Counted from the first letter of the stretch, positions 43,111 to 52,883 are shown. The stretch: DNA of 64,000 bases from JADGHX01 sp035760965 (GCA_035760965.1 DASTRY010000014.1:101330-165329), one strand, 5' to 3'. The notes: a model not told the origin generated them from the sequence alone. Translations and numbers: made by a program.

Positions 43111-44088
43111 TCAATCGTCACGCCCGTTGGGCCCCGGCAGGTCCTGCGGGGAAGCCGCCTCGCCGCCGGGCGGCGGCGCGCCATCGCCGCCATTGATCAA
43201 CTGCTCGGCTTCTTGGCCGAGCTGCGCCATGTTCAAAGTCAAATCCTGCTGCTTGCCGTTGCGCATGACCGTGACGTGCGCCTCGCTCGAGGAGCCCAGG
43301 GTCGAAAAAATCTCCTGGCCCCGCGCGGGATCATCGAGCGGCGTGCCGTTGATGGCCGTCACCAGATCGCCGGGGCGTAAGCCGAGCCGTGTAAACGCCT
43401 GCCGGTTGCGTCCGGGGTAGACCCGGTAGCCGCGCTGCTTGCCCTGCGCGAACACCGGCTGCGGCCGCATGATGTCGGTGATGACGCTCGGCTCGCTGGT
43501 AATGAGCTGGCGCATCCGCTCGGCAATGGGGTTCTCGGTGGGCAGGTTCTGCTGGGGCGGCGGCGCCATCGCCATGCCCGTGCTCTGCCGCGGCAGTGCC
43601 AGAGATTCCAGAGTGCCGTCCCGATCGAGAATCACGCGATCGCTGAAGACAGAGTGCAGCTTTACGCCTCCCGGCACAATGTCGCCCACCGCGTACACTT
43701 TTGCCGCGGCGGCGTTCTCGCCGAGTATCGCGAGGCCGTTGCGCGGGTCGGCGGCGGCGATGACCCCCGTCAGCACGAGCGGAATGTTCGTCGGGCGCGC
43801 CTCGGCAGCGTTGCTATTGACGGTGGGCTTGGGCGCGCCGAATAGTCCGGCGTTGGCGATGGCCGCCGCGTTCACGCGCGGTGTGGACGGTGCGGGCGGC
43901 GGGATTGGCGCGGAACTTGCGGAGCGTCCGCTGGCCTTTCCTCCTGTGAGGTCGGTCACGATGAGCGCGGCCTGCACCCCCAGCGCCAGCGCCAGTACCC
44001 AGGTCGCGATGCGCGGCCCATGTTGGAGCATGAGCGCGCGCCAGCGGTCCGGCGGCGGCAGGTTCGCGAGGAAGGTGGTGGCATTCAT
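43111..44088 (-). CDS. gspC: Type II secretion protein GspC (PDZ-containing)
   Basis: A 325-residue bitopic inner-membrane protein: a membrane helix at about 26-48, a homology region with IPLVLTGVIAAADPRNGLAILGE and YAVGDIVPGGVKLHSVFSDRVILDRDGTLESL, and a C-terminal PDZ domain (RGYRVYPGRNRQAFTRLGLRPGDLVTAINGTPL). It links the secretin to the inner-membrane platform and binds substrates. It is the first gene of the gspC-D-E-F operon and diverges from clpS. Confidence 0.93.
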   Translation of the reverse strand: MNATTFLANLPPPDRWRALMLQHGPRIATWVLALALGVQAALIVTDLTGGKASGRSASSAPIPPPAPSTPRVNAAAIANAGLFGAPKPTVNSNAAEARPTNIPLVLTGVIAAADPRNGLAILGENAAAAKVYAVGDIVPGGVKLHSVFSDRVILDRDGTLESLALPRQSTGMAMAPPPQQNLPTENPIAERMRQLITSEPSVITDIMRPQPVFAQGKQRGYRVYPGRNRQAFTRLGLRPGDLVTAINGTPLDDPARGQEIFSTLGSSSEAHVTVMRNGKQQDLTLNMAQLGQEAEQLINGGDGAPPPGGEAASPQDLPGPNGRDD

Positions 44089-44260
44089 CGGCTGGGTTGA
44101 AACCTCGATGATGGAGTCCTGGAATGTACGGCACCGGCGGCAACGAAGATGCCCTGCGCCGAACGCGCGGGCGCCATCATACGAGCGTGCTCACGACGCT
44201 CTCAAGCAATTGTTTTCTTTCGGTAAACTCGATCACTCTTCTAGTAGCTTGTGTTGCTGA

Positions 44261-44605
44261 ATGGCGACCCCTATAAAGACCGTCATGTCTGACCCGCAGA
44301 TCGCACGTCCCGACAATGGTGTTGTCGTTGAAGAAGCGCGCCCGCAGGTCAAGCAGCCCCCGCTCTATCAGGTCGTTCTCTTGAACGACGACTACACCCC
44401 GATGGAGTTTGTGGTCGACGTGCTCGAAAAGTTCTTTGCACTCAATCGACCGACGGCGACGCGCATCATGTTGGAGGTTCACACGAAAGGTAAGGGTGTG
44501 TGTGGAGTCTTCACATACGAGATTGCTGAAACTAAGGTAGCGCAGGTGACCACCTACGCGCGCGACAACCAGCATCCGCTGATGTGCACGCTCGAAGAGG
44601 CCTGA
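44261..44605 (+). CDS. clpS: ClpS adaptor of the ClpAP protease
   Basis: A 114-residue N-recognin that brings N-degron substrates to ClpA. It has QVVLLNDDYTPMEFVVDVLEKFF and the MLEVHTKGKGVCGVFTYEIAETK segment that lines the substrate pocket. ATG 44261 or an internal ATG nine codons in are both possible starts. It precedes clpA by about 24 bp. Confidence 0.97.
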   Translation: MATPIKTVMSDPQIARPDNGVVVEEARPQVKQPPLYQVVLLNDDYTPMEFVVDVLEKFFALNRPTATRIMLEVHTKGKGVCGVFTYEIAETKVAQVTTYARDNQHPLMCTLEEA

Positions 44606-44629
44606 GACACGGTCGGAAGGTTTTAAACA

Positions 44630-46903
44630 GTGCTGTCCAACGAGCTTGAATACTGTCTCAACGATGCGTTTCACCAGGCGCGCGAGGCCCGTCACGAGTA
44701 TCTGACGGTCGAGCACCTGCTGCTCGCCATTCTCGACACCCCGAAGGTGCGCGAGATCCTGCGCGCCTGCGGCGCCGATCTGGCGAAGCTCAAGCAAGAG
44801 GTGAAGGAGCACATCGATCAGTCCACCCCGCGCATCGACGAATCCGAAGAGCGCGAGGTGCAGCCCACTCTCGGTTTCCAGCGCGTGCTGCAGCGGGCGC
44901 TGTTCCACGTGCAGTCGAGCGGCAAGAAGGAAGTCGGCGTCGCGAACATCCTCGTGTCGATCTTCAGCGAGAAGCAGAGCCACGCGGTGTATCTGCTCAA
45001 TCGCCAGCACGTCACGCGCCTCGACGTCACCAACTACATCTCGCACGGCCTCTCGAAGATCGCGGAGGAGAAGACCTCCGACAAGGACGAGACGTCCGCC
45101 GATGGCGAGCGGGATCCCGAAGGCGGCGGCAGCGCGCTCGAGAAGTACACGACCAACCTGAATCGCATGGCGCAGGAAGGCCGCATCGATCCGTTGATCG
45201 GCCGCAAGCTCGAAGTGGAGCGCACGATCGAGATTCTCTGCCGGCGGCGCAAGAACAATCCGCTGTACGTGGGCGAAGCCGGCGTCGGCAAGACGGCGAT
45301 CGCGGAAGGCCTCGCTCGGCTCATCGTCGAAGGCAAGGTGCCCGAGGTGCTCGCCGACTGCACGATCTACGCGCTCGACATGGGCTCGCTCATCGCCGGC
45401 ACGAAGTATCGCGGCGATTTCGAGAAACGCCTGAAGGGCGTGATCACCGAGCTGAAGAAGCAGCCCGGCGCCATTCTCTTCATCGACGAGATTCACACCG
45501 TCATTGGCGCGGGTGCCGCGTCCGGCGGCGTCATGGACGCCTCGAACCTCATCAAGCCCGTGCTGACGAACGGCGAGATCCGCTGCATCGGCTCGACGAC
45601 GTATCAAGAATACCGGGGCATCTTCGAGAAGGATCACGCGCTCGCGCGGCGCTTCCAGAAGATCGACGTCGTGGCGCCGAGCGTCGCCGAGACGGTCGAG
45701 ATCTTGATGGGGCTCAAGAGCCGCTTCGAGGAGCATCACGGCGTCACGTACGCCGACGAGTCATTGAAAGCGGCCGCAGAGCTCGCCGAACGGCACATCA
45801 ACGAGCGGCACTTGCCCGACAAAGCCATCGACGTCGTGGACGAGGCGGGTGCCCGGCTGCGTCTGAAGCCCATCGCCGAGCGCGAGACCACGGTCGAGGT
45901 GCGCCACATCGAGGACGTGGTGGCGCGCATGGCCCGCATCCCGGCGAAGAGCGTGTCGACCTCCGACCGCGAAGTGCTGAAGAATCTCGAGCGGAATCTG
46001 AAGCTCTCGATCTTCGGGCAGGACAAGGCGATCGAAGCGCTCGCCTCCGCCATCAAGATGGCGCGCTCGGGGCTCGGCGACAACCGCAAGCCCGTCGGCA
46101 GCTTCCTGTTCGCGGGGCCGACCGGTGTCGGCAAGACGGAAGTCACGCGGCAGCTCGCGCTCGTCATGGGCGTCGAGTTCCTGCGCTTCGACATGTCGGA
46201 ATACATGGAGCGGCACACCGTGTCGCGTCTGATCGGCGCGCCACCGGGATACGTCGGGTTCGACCAGGGTGGCTTGCTGACCGAGGCGATTACCAAGCAT
46301 CCACACTGCGTGTTGCTGCTGGATGAGATCGAGAAAGCGCATCCGGACGTGTTCAACCTGCTGCTGCAGGTGATGGACCACGGCACGTTGACGGACAACA
46401 ACGGCCGCAAGGCCGACTTCCGGCACGTGATCATCGTAATGACGACCAATGCGGGCGCGCAGGAGATGGCGCGGCCGTCCATCGGCTTCACGCAATCCGA
46501 CAATTCGAGCGATGGGATGGAGGCGATCCGCCGGCTGTTCTCGCCCGAGTTCCGCAATCGCCTGGATGCCGTCATCCAGTTCAACTCCCTCGACTCCGCA
46601 ACGATCGAGCGCGTCGTCGACAAGCTCATCGTCGAGGTCGAATCGCAGCTCGAGCAGAAGGGCGTGCAGGTCGCGCTGGACGATGCCGCCCGGGCCTGGA
46701 TCGCGCAGAAGGGCTACGACCCGAAGATGGGAGCCCGCCCGATGGCCCGCGTCATTCAGGAGCACATCAAGCGGCCGCTCGCGGAGGAGCTGCTGTTCGG
46801 TCGGCTGACGAATGGCGGAACGGTGCGGATTTCGGTGTCGAAGGACGGTCAGAAGCTCGAGCTGGATTGCACGCCGGCGCCGCAGCCCGAAGTGACCGTC
46901 TGA
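44630..46903 (+). CDS. clpA: ClpA unfoldase subunit of ClpAP
   Basis: A 757-residue AAA+ unfoldase with an N domain (ClpS-binding; begins MLSNELEYCLNDAFHQAR) and two ATPase modules: Walker A GEAGVGKTAIAEGLA (about 220) and GPTGVGKTEVTRQLA (about 500). The ClpP-docking loop IGF (RPSIGFTQ) is present near 620. The start is GTG 44630. A hairpin terminator follows. Confidence 0.97.
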   Translation: MLSNELEYCLNDAFHQAREARHEYLTVEHLLLAILDTPKVREILRACGADLAKLKQEVKEHIDQSTPRIDESEEREVQPTLGFQRVLQRALFHVQSSGKKEVGVANILVSIFSEKQSHAVYLLNRQHVTRLDVTNYISHGLSKIAEEKTSDKDETSADGERDPEGGGSALEKYTTNLNRMAQEGRIDPLIGRKLEVERTIEILCRRRKNNPLYVGEAGVGKTAIAEGLARLIVEGKVPEVLADCTIYALDMGSLIAGTKYRGDFEKRLKGVITELKKQPGAILFIDEIHTVIGAGAASGGVMDASNLIKPVLTNGEIRCIGSTTYQEYRGIFEKDHALARRFQKIDVVAPSVAETVEILMGLKSRFEEHHGVTYADESLKAAAELAERHINERHLPDKAIDVVDEAGARLRLKPIAERETTVEVRHIEDVVARMARIPAKSVSTSDREVLKNLERNLKLSIFGQDKAIEALASAIKMARSGLGDNRKPVGSFLFAGPTGVGKTEVTRQLALVMGVEFLRFDMSEYMERHTVSRLIGAPPGYVGFDQGGLLTEAITKHPHCVLLLDEIEKAHPDVFNLLLQVMDHGTLTDNNGRKADFRHVIIVMTTNAGAQEMARPSIGFTQSDNSSDGMEAIRRLFSPEFRNRLDAVIQFNSLDSATIERVVDKLIVEVESQLEQKGVQVALDDAARAWIAQKGYDPKMGARPMARVIQEHIKRPLAEELLFGRLTNGGTVRISVSKDGQKLELDCTPAPQPEVTV

Positions 46904-46925
46904 CATCGGCCTGCAAGACGGACAG

Positions 46926-46959
46926 AACTGCCGCCGTGGGCGACCTCGGCGGCAGTTTT
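46926..46959 (+). terminator. Intrinsic terminator after clpA
   Basis: Stem AACTGCCGCC / GGCGGCAGTT with a 12-base loop and a short T-run, just after the clpA stop. Confidence 0.88.
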
Positions 46960-47292
46960 CGTTTGGGAGCGCGATTCGTCACCAGCGGGCCCGTCGGCGG
47001 ACAAGTGGGACTCGGCGCTCAGCAGGGCGGCGTTCGGCGGGGAGCGGCCCTCCGACCGGCGCGGCGATGAGTGAGCCTCGTCAGTGGGCGGGCGCCAACC
47101 CCGTTGCCGGCGAAGCGTGCTCGCTCAACGTAAAGGTACTCGCTCGCGGCGAATGCCCGCCGGGCGGCGGCGTTCGGCAGTGAGTTTGGGGTAGAGGATT
47201 GTCCCGTGGACGTGAGGGTCGGCCCGCCGGGCACGAAGAGTCCCCGCTGGGTGGAAGGGTGCCTCGGGGGCGAAGCCCCCAAAACAAAAACC
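46960..47292. other. Gene-free spacer between clpA and infA
   Basis: About 330 bp with no convincing gene on either strand. A GGGGGC-GAA-GCCCCC hairpin (47266-47280) lies beyond the infA stop, with an A/T-rich tract (47281-47290) between stop and hairpin; it may protect the infA mRNA end. The rest shows nothing I can interpret. Confidence 0.5.
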
Positions 47293-47511
47293 CTATCTAC
47301 CGCGGTAGATGATGCGGCCTTTGGTCAGGTCGTACGGGGTCATCTCAACGGTGACCGCATCGCCGGTCAGGATGCGGATGTAGTTCTTGCGCATCTTCCC
47401 GGAGATGTGCGCATTCACCACGTGCCCGTTCTTCAGTTTCACGCGGAACGTGGTGTTGGGCAGGGTCTCGACGACCTCACCTTCCATCTGAATAGCGTCT
47501 TCTTTTGCCAT
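47293..47511 (-). CDS. infA: Translation initiation factor IF-1
   Basis: A 72-residue S1-type OB-fold protein with the canonical sequence MAKEDAIQMEGEVVETLPN at the start and MTPYDLTKGRIIYRGR at the end. It blocks the ribosomal A site during initiation. Last gene of the trxB-DUF482-aat-infA series. Confidence 0.98.
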   Translation of the reverse strand: MAKEDAIQMEGEVVETLPNTTFRVKLKNGHVVNAHISGKMRKNYIRILTGDAVTVEMTPYDLTKGRIIYRGR

Positions 47512-47517
47512 ACCGTC

Positions 47518-48231
47518 CTAAAGTGCCAAGGGCGGCGAATCATGCAGGCTCATCGGCAGTGGCGCAAGCGACGCATGCTCCCGTAGCAGGGCCTGGAATC
47601 GCTTCCGCGGGATCCGGCGGCTGCCCAGGGACTCGAGGTGTGCCGACGCCATCTGGCAATCGATGACGACGATGCCCTCGGCGATGCAGCTCTCCACCAG
47701 TCGCGCCAGCGCAACCTTGGACGCATCCCGCTCCCGGCTGAACATGGATTCTCCGAAGAAGACTCCACCCAGCCGCACGCCGTACAGACCGCCGACAAGC
47801 CGGTCGCCGCGATAGGTCTCGAAACTGTGGGCATACCCCCGCTGATGCAACTCCACATAGGCGGCCAACATCTCCGGGGTGATCCAGGTTCCCACGCTTC
47901 CCGGGCGGGGGGCCGCGCAGCCCTCGATGACGGCGCGGAAATCCCGGTCGATGGCGCTCGTGAAGCCGCCGTTGCGGATCGTCTTGGCGAGGCTGCGGCT
48001 GCAGCGAAACTCCTCGGGGAACAGCACCGCCCTGGGGTCCGGCGACCACCAGAGCACCGGTTGCCCCTCGGAGTACCAGGGAAAGATGCCGCGCCGGTAC
48101 GCGGCCAGGAGCCGGGGAACGGACAGGTCGCCGCCCGCCGCTAACAGGCCGTCCGGCTCGTCGAGCGCGCGCTCGAGTGGCGGGAACCACTCGGGCTCGT
48201 CCTGCGGCGACAGCCAGGTGATCGTCTTCAC
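47518..48231 (-). CDS. aat: Leucyl/phenylalanyl-tRNA--protein transferase
   Basis: A 237-residue enzyme that adds Leu or Phe from aminoacyl-tRNA to N-terminal Arg/Lys, creating N-degrons for ClpS-ClpAP. It has GLLAAGGDLSVPRLLAAYRRGIFPWYSEGQPVLWWSPDPR, TWITPEMLAAY and the GGLYGVRLGGVFFGESMFS signature. It sits close to clpS-clpA, whose products degrade its substrates. Confidence 0.96.
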   Translation of the reverse strand: MKTITWLSPQDEPEWFPPLERALDEPDGLLAAGGDLSVPRLLAAYRRGIFPWYSEGQPVLWWSPDPRAVLFPEEFRCSRSLAKTIRNGGFTSAIDRDFRAVIEGCAAPRPGSVGTWITPEMLAAYVELHQRGYAHSFETYRGDRLVGGLYGVRLGGVFFGESMFSRERDASKVALARLVESCIAEGIVVIDCQMASAHLESLGSRRIPRKRFQALLREHASLAPLPMSLHDSPPLAL

Positions 48232-48270
48232 GGATCGGCTTTTAACCCATGTTGGGAGTGGAGGGCGACT

Positions 48271-49407
48271 TCAAGGCGTCCCGCGGAAGGGGACGTGGGC
48301 ACGCACCTCCTCAGCATACTCATCGATGGCCGCGCCTTCACGGCCCAGATAGTCGTCGATCGCCGAGCGAAAGCGCCGATCGGCGATGTAGTGCGCCGAC
48401 CAGGTGAGCACCGGCTCGAAACCGCGCGCGACCTTGTGCTCGCCCTGCGTGCCGGGCTCGAAGCGGGCGAGGCCGTTCTCGATGCAGAACTCGATGCCCT
48501 GGTGATAGCACGTTTCGAAGTGCAGGCTGTGGTAGTCGGCCGCCGAACCCCAGTACCGGCCGTACAGAGTGTCGTCGCTGCGGAAGAAGATTGCCGCGGC
48601 CACCGGCTTCCCCGAGTGCATGGCGACCTTCACCATCAGAGCGTCGCCCAGTGTCCGGGCGATCTCCGCGAAGAACGTCTTCGTCAGGTAGGGCTCGTGG
48701 CCGTGCCTGAGGAAGGTGTCGCGATGGAAGGCGTACACGCGATCGAGCAGCCGCCCGTCGAGCTCGCCGCCCGAGCGCGTTTCGAAGGTGATACCGGCCT
48801 CGGCGACGCGCCGGCGCTCACGCTTGGCCTTTTTGCGCTTCTCGGCCGTGAAGGTCTCGAGGAACGCATCGAAGCTCGCGTAGCCGCGATTGCTCCAGTG
48901 GAACTGGCAGTCCCGCCGGAGCAGCCAGCCGGCGCGCTCGCACGCGACACGACCCGGTTCGTCGAGGAACAGGGCGTGCGCCGAGGACAAGGCGTGCTCG
49001 GCCGAGTATTCCTCGATGGCAGCGATGAGCAGCTTCGCAGTGCTCTCCGCGTCGAGATCCTTGCGGATCAAGAGGCGCGGACCGCTCGCCGGCGTGAACG
49101 GCACGGCGACCGTCAGCTTCGGGTAGTAGTTGCGCCCGACGCGCGCATAGGCCTGCGCCCACGCGAAGTCGAACACGAATTCGCCGTAAGAGTGGGACTT
49201 GGCGAAAGCCGGTGCCGCGGCCGCGAGCCCTTGCGAGTCGGAAAGCGTGAGATAGCGGGGCTCCCAGCCCGTACGCGATCCCACGCACCCGGTCCGCTCG
49301 AGCGCCGCGAGGAATTCGTGGCGCAGAAACGGGATGTGCGTCCCGTTCAGCGCATTCCACTGGCGTGCGTCGAGATCGGCGATGCGTTTGTGAACGGCGA
49401 TCCGCAT
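48271..49407 (-). CDS. DUF482 (FemAB/GNAT-like) protein
   Basis: A 378-residue protein of the DUF482 family, distantly related to GNAT/FemAB acyl- or aminoacyl-transferases. Conserved-looking stretches are FLRHEFLAALERTGCVG, YAWAQAYARVGRNYYPKL-type segment, KRKKAKRERRRVAEAG and CYHQGIEFCIENGLARFEPGTQGEHKVARGFEP (split). The catalytic role is unknown; a transfer to peptides or glycans is guessed from the fold. It lies between trxB and aat, where Pseudomonas has other genes. Confidence 0.88.
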   Translation of the reverse strand: MRIAVHKRIADLDARQWNALNGTHIPFLRHEFLAALERTGCVGSRTGWEPRYLTLSDSQGLAAAAPAFAKSHSYGEFVFDFAWAQAYARVGRNYYPKLTVAVPFTPASGPRLLIRKDLDAESTAKLLIAAIEEYSAEHALSSAHALFLDEPGRVACERAGWLLRRDCQFHWSNRGYASFDAFLETFTAEKRKKAKRERRRVAEAGITFETRSGGELDGRLLDRVYAFHRDTFLRHGHEPYLTKTFFAEIARTLGDALMVKVAMHSGKPVAAAIFFRSDDTLYGRYWGSAADYHSLHFETCYHQGIEFCIENGLARFEPGTQGEHKVARGFEPVLTWSAHYIADRRFRSAIDDYLGREGAAIDEYAEEVRAHVPFRGTP

Positions 49408-49415
49408 TCCCGCGG

Positions 49416-50381
49416 CTATTGACCTGCGTCGATTCGTTCGAGGTACTTGTCGGCATCGAGCGCGGCCATGCAGCCGCTGCCTGCCGACGTGATGGCCTGA
49501 CGATACACGTGATCCGCCACGTCGCCCGCAGCGAACACGCCGGGAACGCTCGTGGCGGTGGCGTCGCCGTCGGTCCCGCTCTTCACCTTCAGGTAGCCGT
49601 CGTCGCGCATGGCGAGCTGCCCCTTGAAGATGCCCGTGTTCGGCTCGTGGCCGATGGCGATGAAGAGACCCGTCACGCGAATCTCCTGCGTCTTGTCGTC
49701 GATGCGATCTTTCAGGCGCACGCCCGAGACGCCCGCATCGTCACCGAGCACCTCCTCGACCGTGTGGTTCCAGATGACCTTCATCTTGCCGGCGTGGACG
49801 CGCTCGAACAGACGGTCCTGCAGGATCTTCTCGGCGCGCAGCTTGTCGCGCCGATGGATGAGTGTGACGTGAGCTGCGATGTTCGAGAGATAGAGCGCCT
49901 CTTCGACGGCCGTGTTGCCGCCGCCGACGACCGCGACGTCCTGGTTCCGGAAGAAGAACCCGTCGCAAGTCGCGCACGCGGAGACGCCGCGGCCGCGGAA
50001 GCGCTCTTCGGAGGGCAGGCCGAGATACTTGGCGCGCGCCCCCGTGGCGATGATGACCGCATCGGCCGTGTAGACTCCCGAGTCGCCGATCAGCTCGAAC
50101 GGCCGCCGCGACAGGTCCACCTTGTTGATGTGATCGTTGACGATCTGCGTGGCGAAGCGCTCGGCGTGGGCACGCATGCGCTCCATCAGTGCCGGTCCCT
50201 GCAGACCCTCGACGTCGCCCGGCCAGTTGTCGACGTCGGTCGTCGTCATGAGCTGCCCGCCTTGCTCGACGCCGGTGATGAGCAGGGGATTGCGGTTGGC
50301 GCGAGCGGCGTAAACTGCCGCGCTGTAGCCAGCGGGGCCGGAGCCGAGAATGATCAGGCGGCTGTGACGAGGTGTCCTCAT
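49416..50381 (-). CDS. trxB: Thioredoxin reductase
   Basis: A 321-residue flavoprotein that reduces thioredoxin with NADPH. FAD-binding GSGPAGYSAAVYAARA, redox-active CATC (in SACATCDGFFF) and NADPH-binding GGGNTAVEEA are present, with a GDVADHVYRQA C-terminal FAD motif. It is divergent from ftsK and heads the operon to infA. Confidence 0.97.
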   Translation of the reverse strand: MRTPRHSRLIILGSGPAGYSAAVYAARANRNPLLITGVEQGGQLMTTTDVDNWPGDVEGLQGPALMERMRAHAERFATQIVNDHINKVDLSRRPFELIGDSGVYTADAVIIATGARAKYLGLPSEERFRGRGVSACATCDGFFFRNQDVAVVGGGNTAVEEALYLSNIAAHVTLIHRRDKLRAEKILQDRLFERVHAGKMKVIWNHTVEEVLGDDAGVSGVRLKDRIDDKTQEIRVTGLFIAIGHEPNTGIFKGQLAMRDDGYLKVKSGTDGDATATSVPGVFAAGDVADHVYRQAITSAGSGCMAALDADKYLERIDAGQ

Positions 50382-50544
50382 GGGGGCCTATCGTTTGGAT
50401 ACGGGTTGTTTCGCGACCCTGCGCGGGTCCAACGAGCCGCAATGGTACCAACTATGCTGGCGTTCAAGCCGTACACAGCCCATGCGGCGGGAATCGCCTC
50501 TATAATTTGAGGCACTCTCCATATTCTTTACGGAACTCAAGGAA

Positions 50545-52878
50545 TTGGCTGAATCTTCTGCCACACGGAACTCCGTGAAATTCACTGCGGCCGTCGCGCG
50601 CGGCTTGCGCGAGAGCGCCGCCATTGCGATCGCCGTCCTCGCGCTCGTCGTTTTCGTGGCGCTCGCGACCTACAGTCCGAACGACACCGGCTTCTCGTTC
50701 GCCGGTGATGCGGAAGGCGTGCGCAATCGCATCGGTCCGGTGGGCGCATGGTTTGCCGACGCGCTGTTCTTTCTCTTCGGCCGGCCGGCGTTTCTCTTCC
50801 CGGTGATGCTGGCCGTCTGGTGCTGGACGCTCTTCCGCAATCGCAAGGGCGAAAAGGAGCCCGGCTCCCGCGCCAACACGGCAGTGAAGGTCGCCGGCTT
50901 CGCGCTCGTGCTGGTCTCGAGCTGCGGGCTGGCAACGCTTCACTGGGACCCGGGTCCGCTTCGCGATACCGCCGGCGGGGTCATCGGCAGACTGGTCGGC
51001 GAGGGGCTCGCAGCGGGTCTGCAGTTTCTCGGAGCCACGCTGCTGCTGATCGCCGCGTGGATGGCCGGGCTGTCGCTCGCATTCGGCGTGTCGTGGCTGA
51101 CCGTGATGGACCGGCTCGGCGCGTACACGTGGGCCGGCGTTGCGTGGGTGCGCGACCGTCTCGCCACGAAGCGCGAGGTCAGCGAAGGCCGCGAGCGCAA
51201 GCAAGCGCGCCGCGAAGTGGTCCAGCAGACGGAGCAGAAGAAGTCCGCGACGCGCCCGCCGCCGCGCATCGAGCAGCCGCCGCCGCTCGTGGAGAAGAGC
51301 GAGCGCGTCGAGAAGGAGCGGCAGGTGCCGCTCTTCGAGGCGCCCAAGTCGGGCGAGCTGCCGCCGCTCAACCTGCTCGACGATCCGCCGCCGTCGGAGC
51401 CGAGCTATTCCGCCGAGGCGCTGCAGGCGCTCTCGCGTCTCGTCGAGATGAAGCTGAAGGATTTCGGTATCGAGGCGGAAGTCGTCGCCGTGCAGCCCGG
51501 GCCTGTGGTCACCCGGTTCGAGCTGCGTCCGGCGCCCGGCGTGAAGGCGAGCGCGATCACGAGTCTCTCGAAGGACCTGGCGCGTGCGCTCTCGGTGCTG
51601 AGCGTGCGCGTCGTCGAAGTGATTCCGGGCAAGAACGTGATGGGTCTCGAGATCGCGAACGAGAAGCGCGAGATCGTGACGCTCGGCGAGATCCTGCGCT
51701 CGAAGGCGTACGACGAGATGCAGTCGCCGCTCGCACTGGCACTCGGCAAGGACATCGGTGGCCAGCCCGCTGTTGCCGATCTCACGAAGATGCCGCACCT
51801 GCTGATCGCGGGCACGACCGGATCGGGCAAGTCCGTCGCGATCAATGCCATGGTGCTGTCGCTGCTCTACAAGAGCACCGCGGAGCACGTGCGCATGATC
51901 ATGATCGATCCGAAGATGCTCGAGCTCTCGGTGTACGAGGGCATTCCGCATCTGCTCGCGCCGGTGGTCACGGACATGAAGCAGGCGGCAAACGCGCTGC
52001 GCTGGTGCGTGGTGGAGATGGATCGCCGCTATCGGCTCATGGCGGCGCTCGGCGTGCGCAACATCGTCGGCTTCAATCGCAAGGTCAAGGAAGCAAACGA
52101 TGCGGGCAAGCCGATCCGCGATCCGGTGATGATGGAGATGGCGTCGAACGATCCGACCTTCGATCAGAGCACGATTCCGACGCTCGTGCCGCTGCCGTTC
52201 ATCGTCGTCATCATCGACGAGCTCGCCGATCTCATGATGATCGTCGGCAAGAAGGTCGAAGAGCTGATTGCGCGCCTCGCGCAGAAGGCGCGCGCGTCGG
52301 GCATTCACCTCGTGCTCGCGACGCAGCGTCCGTCGGTGGACGTGATCACGGGTCTCATCAAGGCGAACATTCCGACACGCATCGCGTTCCAGGTGTCGTC
52401 GCGCGTCGACTCGCGCACCATTCTCGATCAGATGGGCGCGGAGACGCTGCTCGGACACGGCGACATGCTGTATCTGCCTGCGGGCACGTCCTTGCCGCTG
52501 CGCTGTCACGGCGCGTTCGTCTCGGATCAGGAAGTGCACCGCGTCGTCGCCGCGCTCAAGACGGACACGCCGCCGAACTATATCGAGGACGTACTGTCTG
52601 GACCCAGAACGCCGATTCCGGGCATCACGCCGGATGATGGCGATGAGGGCGTCGGCGGTGTCTCGGCCGGCGCCGAGCAGGATCCGCTCTATGATGAAGC
52701 CGTGAAGATCGTGACCCAGGAACGCAAACCGTCTATTTCCTACGTGCAGCGCCGTCTCAAAATCGGCTACAACCGTGCCGCGCGTCTGCTCGAGCAGATG
52801 GAGTCGGCGGGCGTCGTCGGGCCGCTGCAGCCGAACGGCTCGCGCGAAGTGCTCGCGCCGGCGCCGGCCGGGGACTGA
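50545..52878 (+). CDS. ftsK: DNA translocase FtsK
   Basis: A 777-residue divisome DNA pump that sorts chromosome termini and activates XerCD. Four N-terminal membrane helices (about 25-190), a short charged/proline-rich linker, then the RecA-like motor with Walker A AGTTGSGKSVAINAM (about 425) and VVIIDELADLMMI, and the C-terminal gamma winged helix (YDEAVKIVTQ...YVQRRLKIGYNRAARLLE). The start is TTG 50545 with AAGGAA. The linker is short compared with E. coli FtsK. Confidence 0.95.
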   Translation: MAESSATRNSVKFTAAVARGLRESAAIAIAVLALVVFVALATYSPNDTGFSFAGDAEGVRNRIGPVGAWFADALFFLFGRPAFLFPVMLAVWCWTLFRNRKGEKEPGSRANTAVKVAGFALVLVSSCGLATLHWDPGPLRDTAGGVIGRLVGEGLAAGLQFLGATLLLIAAWMAGLSLAFGVSWLTVMDRLGAYTWAGVAWVRDRLATKREVSEGRERKQARREVVQQTEQKKSATRPPPRIEQPPPLVEKSERVEKERQVPLFEAPKSGELPPLNLLDDPPPSEPSYSAEALQALSRLVEMKLKDFGIEAEVVAVQPGPVVTRFELRPAPGVKASAITSLSKDLARALSVLSVRVVEVIPGKNVMGLEIANEKREIVTLGEILRSKAYDEMQSPLALALGKDIGGQPAVADLTKMPHLLIAGTTGSGKSVAINAMVLSLLYKSTAEHVRMIMIDPKMLELSVYEGIPHLLAPVVTDMKQAANALRWCVVEMDRRYRLMAALGVRNIVGFNRKVKEANDAGKPIRDPVMMEMASNDPTFDQSTIPTLVPLPFIVVIIDELADLMMIVGKKVEELIARLAQKARASGIHLVLATQRPSVDVITGLIKANIPTRIAFQVSSRVDSRTILDQMGAETLLGHGDMLYLPAGTSLPLRCHGAFVSDQEVHRVVAALKTDTPPNYIEDVLSGPRTPIPGITPDDGDEGVGGVSAGAEQDPLYDEAVKIVTQERKPSISYVQRRLKIGYNRAARLLEQMESAGVVGPLQPNGSREVLAPAPAGD

Positions 52879-52883
52879 ACCGC

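Noticed and set aside
47019..47282. 87-codon minus-strand frame between clpA and infA
   Set aside because: Pro/Arg-rich with no ribosome site; likely chance.
47266..47290. Terminator for infA
   Set aside because: On the infA strand the T-run comes before the hairpin rather than after it, so it is not a standard intrinsic terminator.
47295..47310. 16-base palindrome ATCTACCGCGGTAGAT
   Set aside because: It is the coding end of infA (IIYRGR and stop), explained by codons rather than a binding site.
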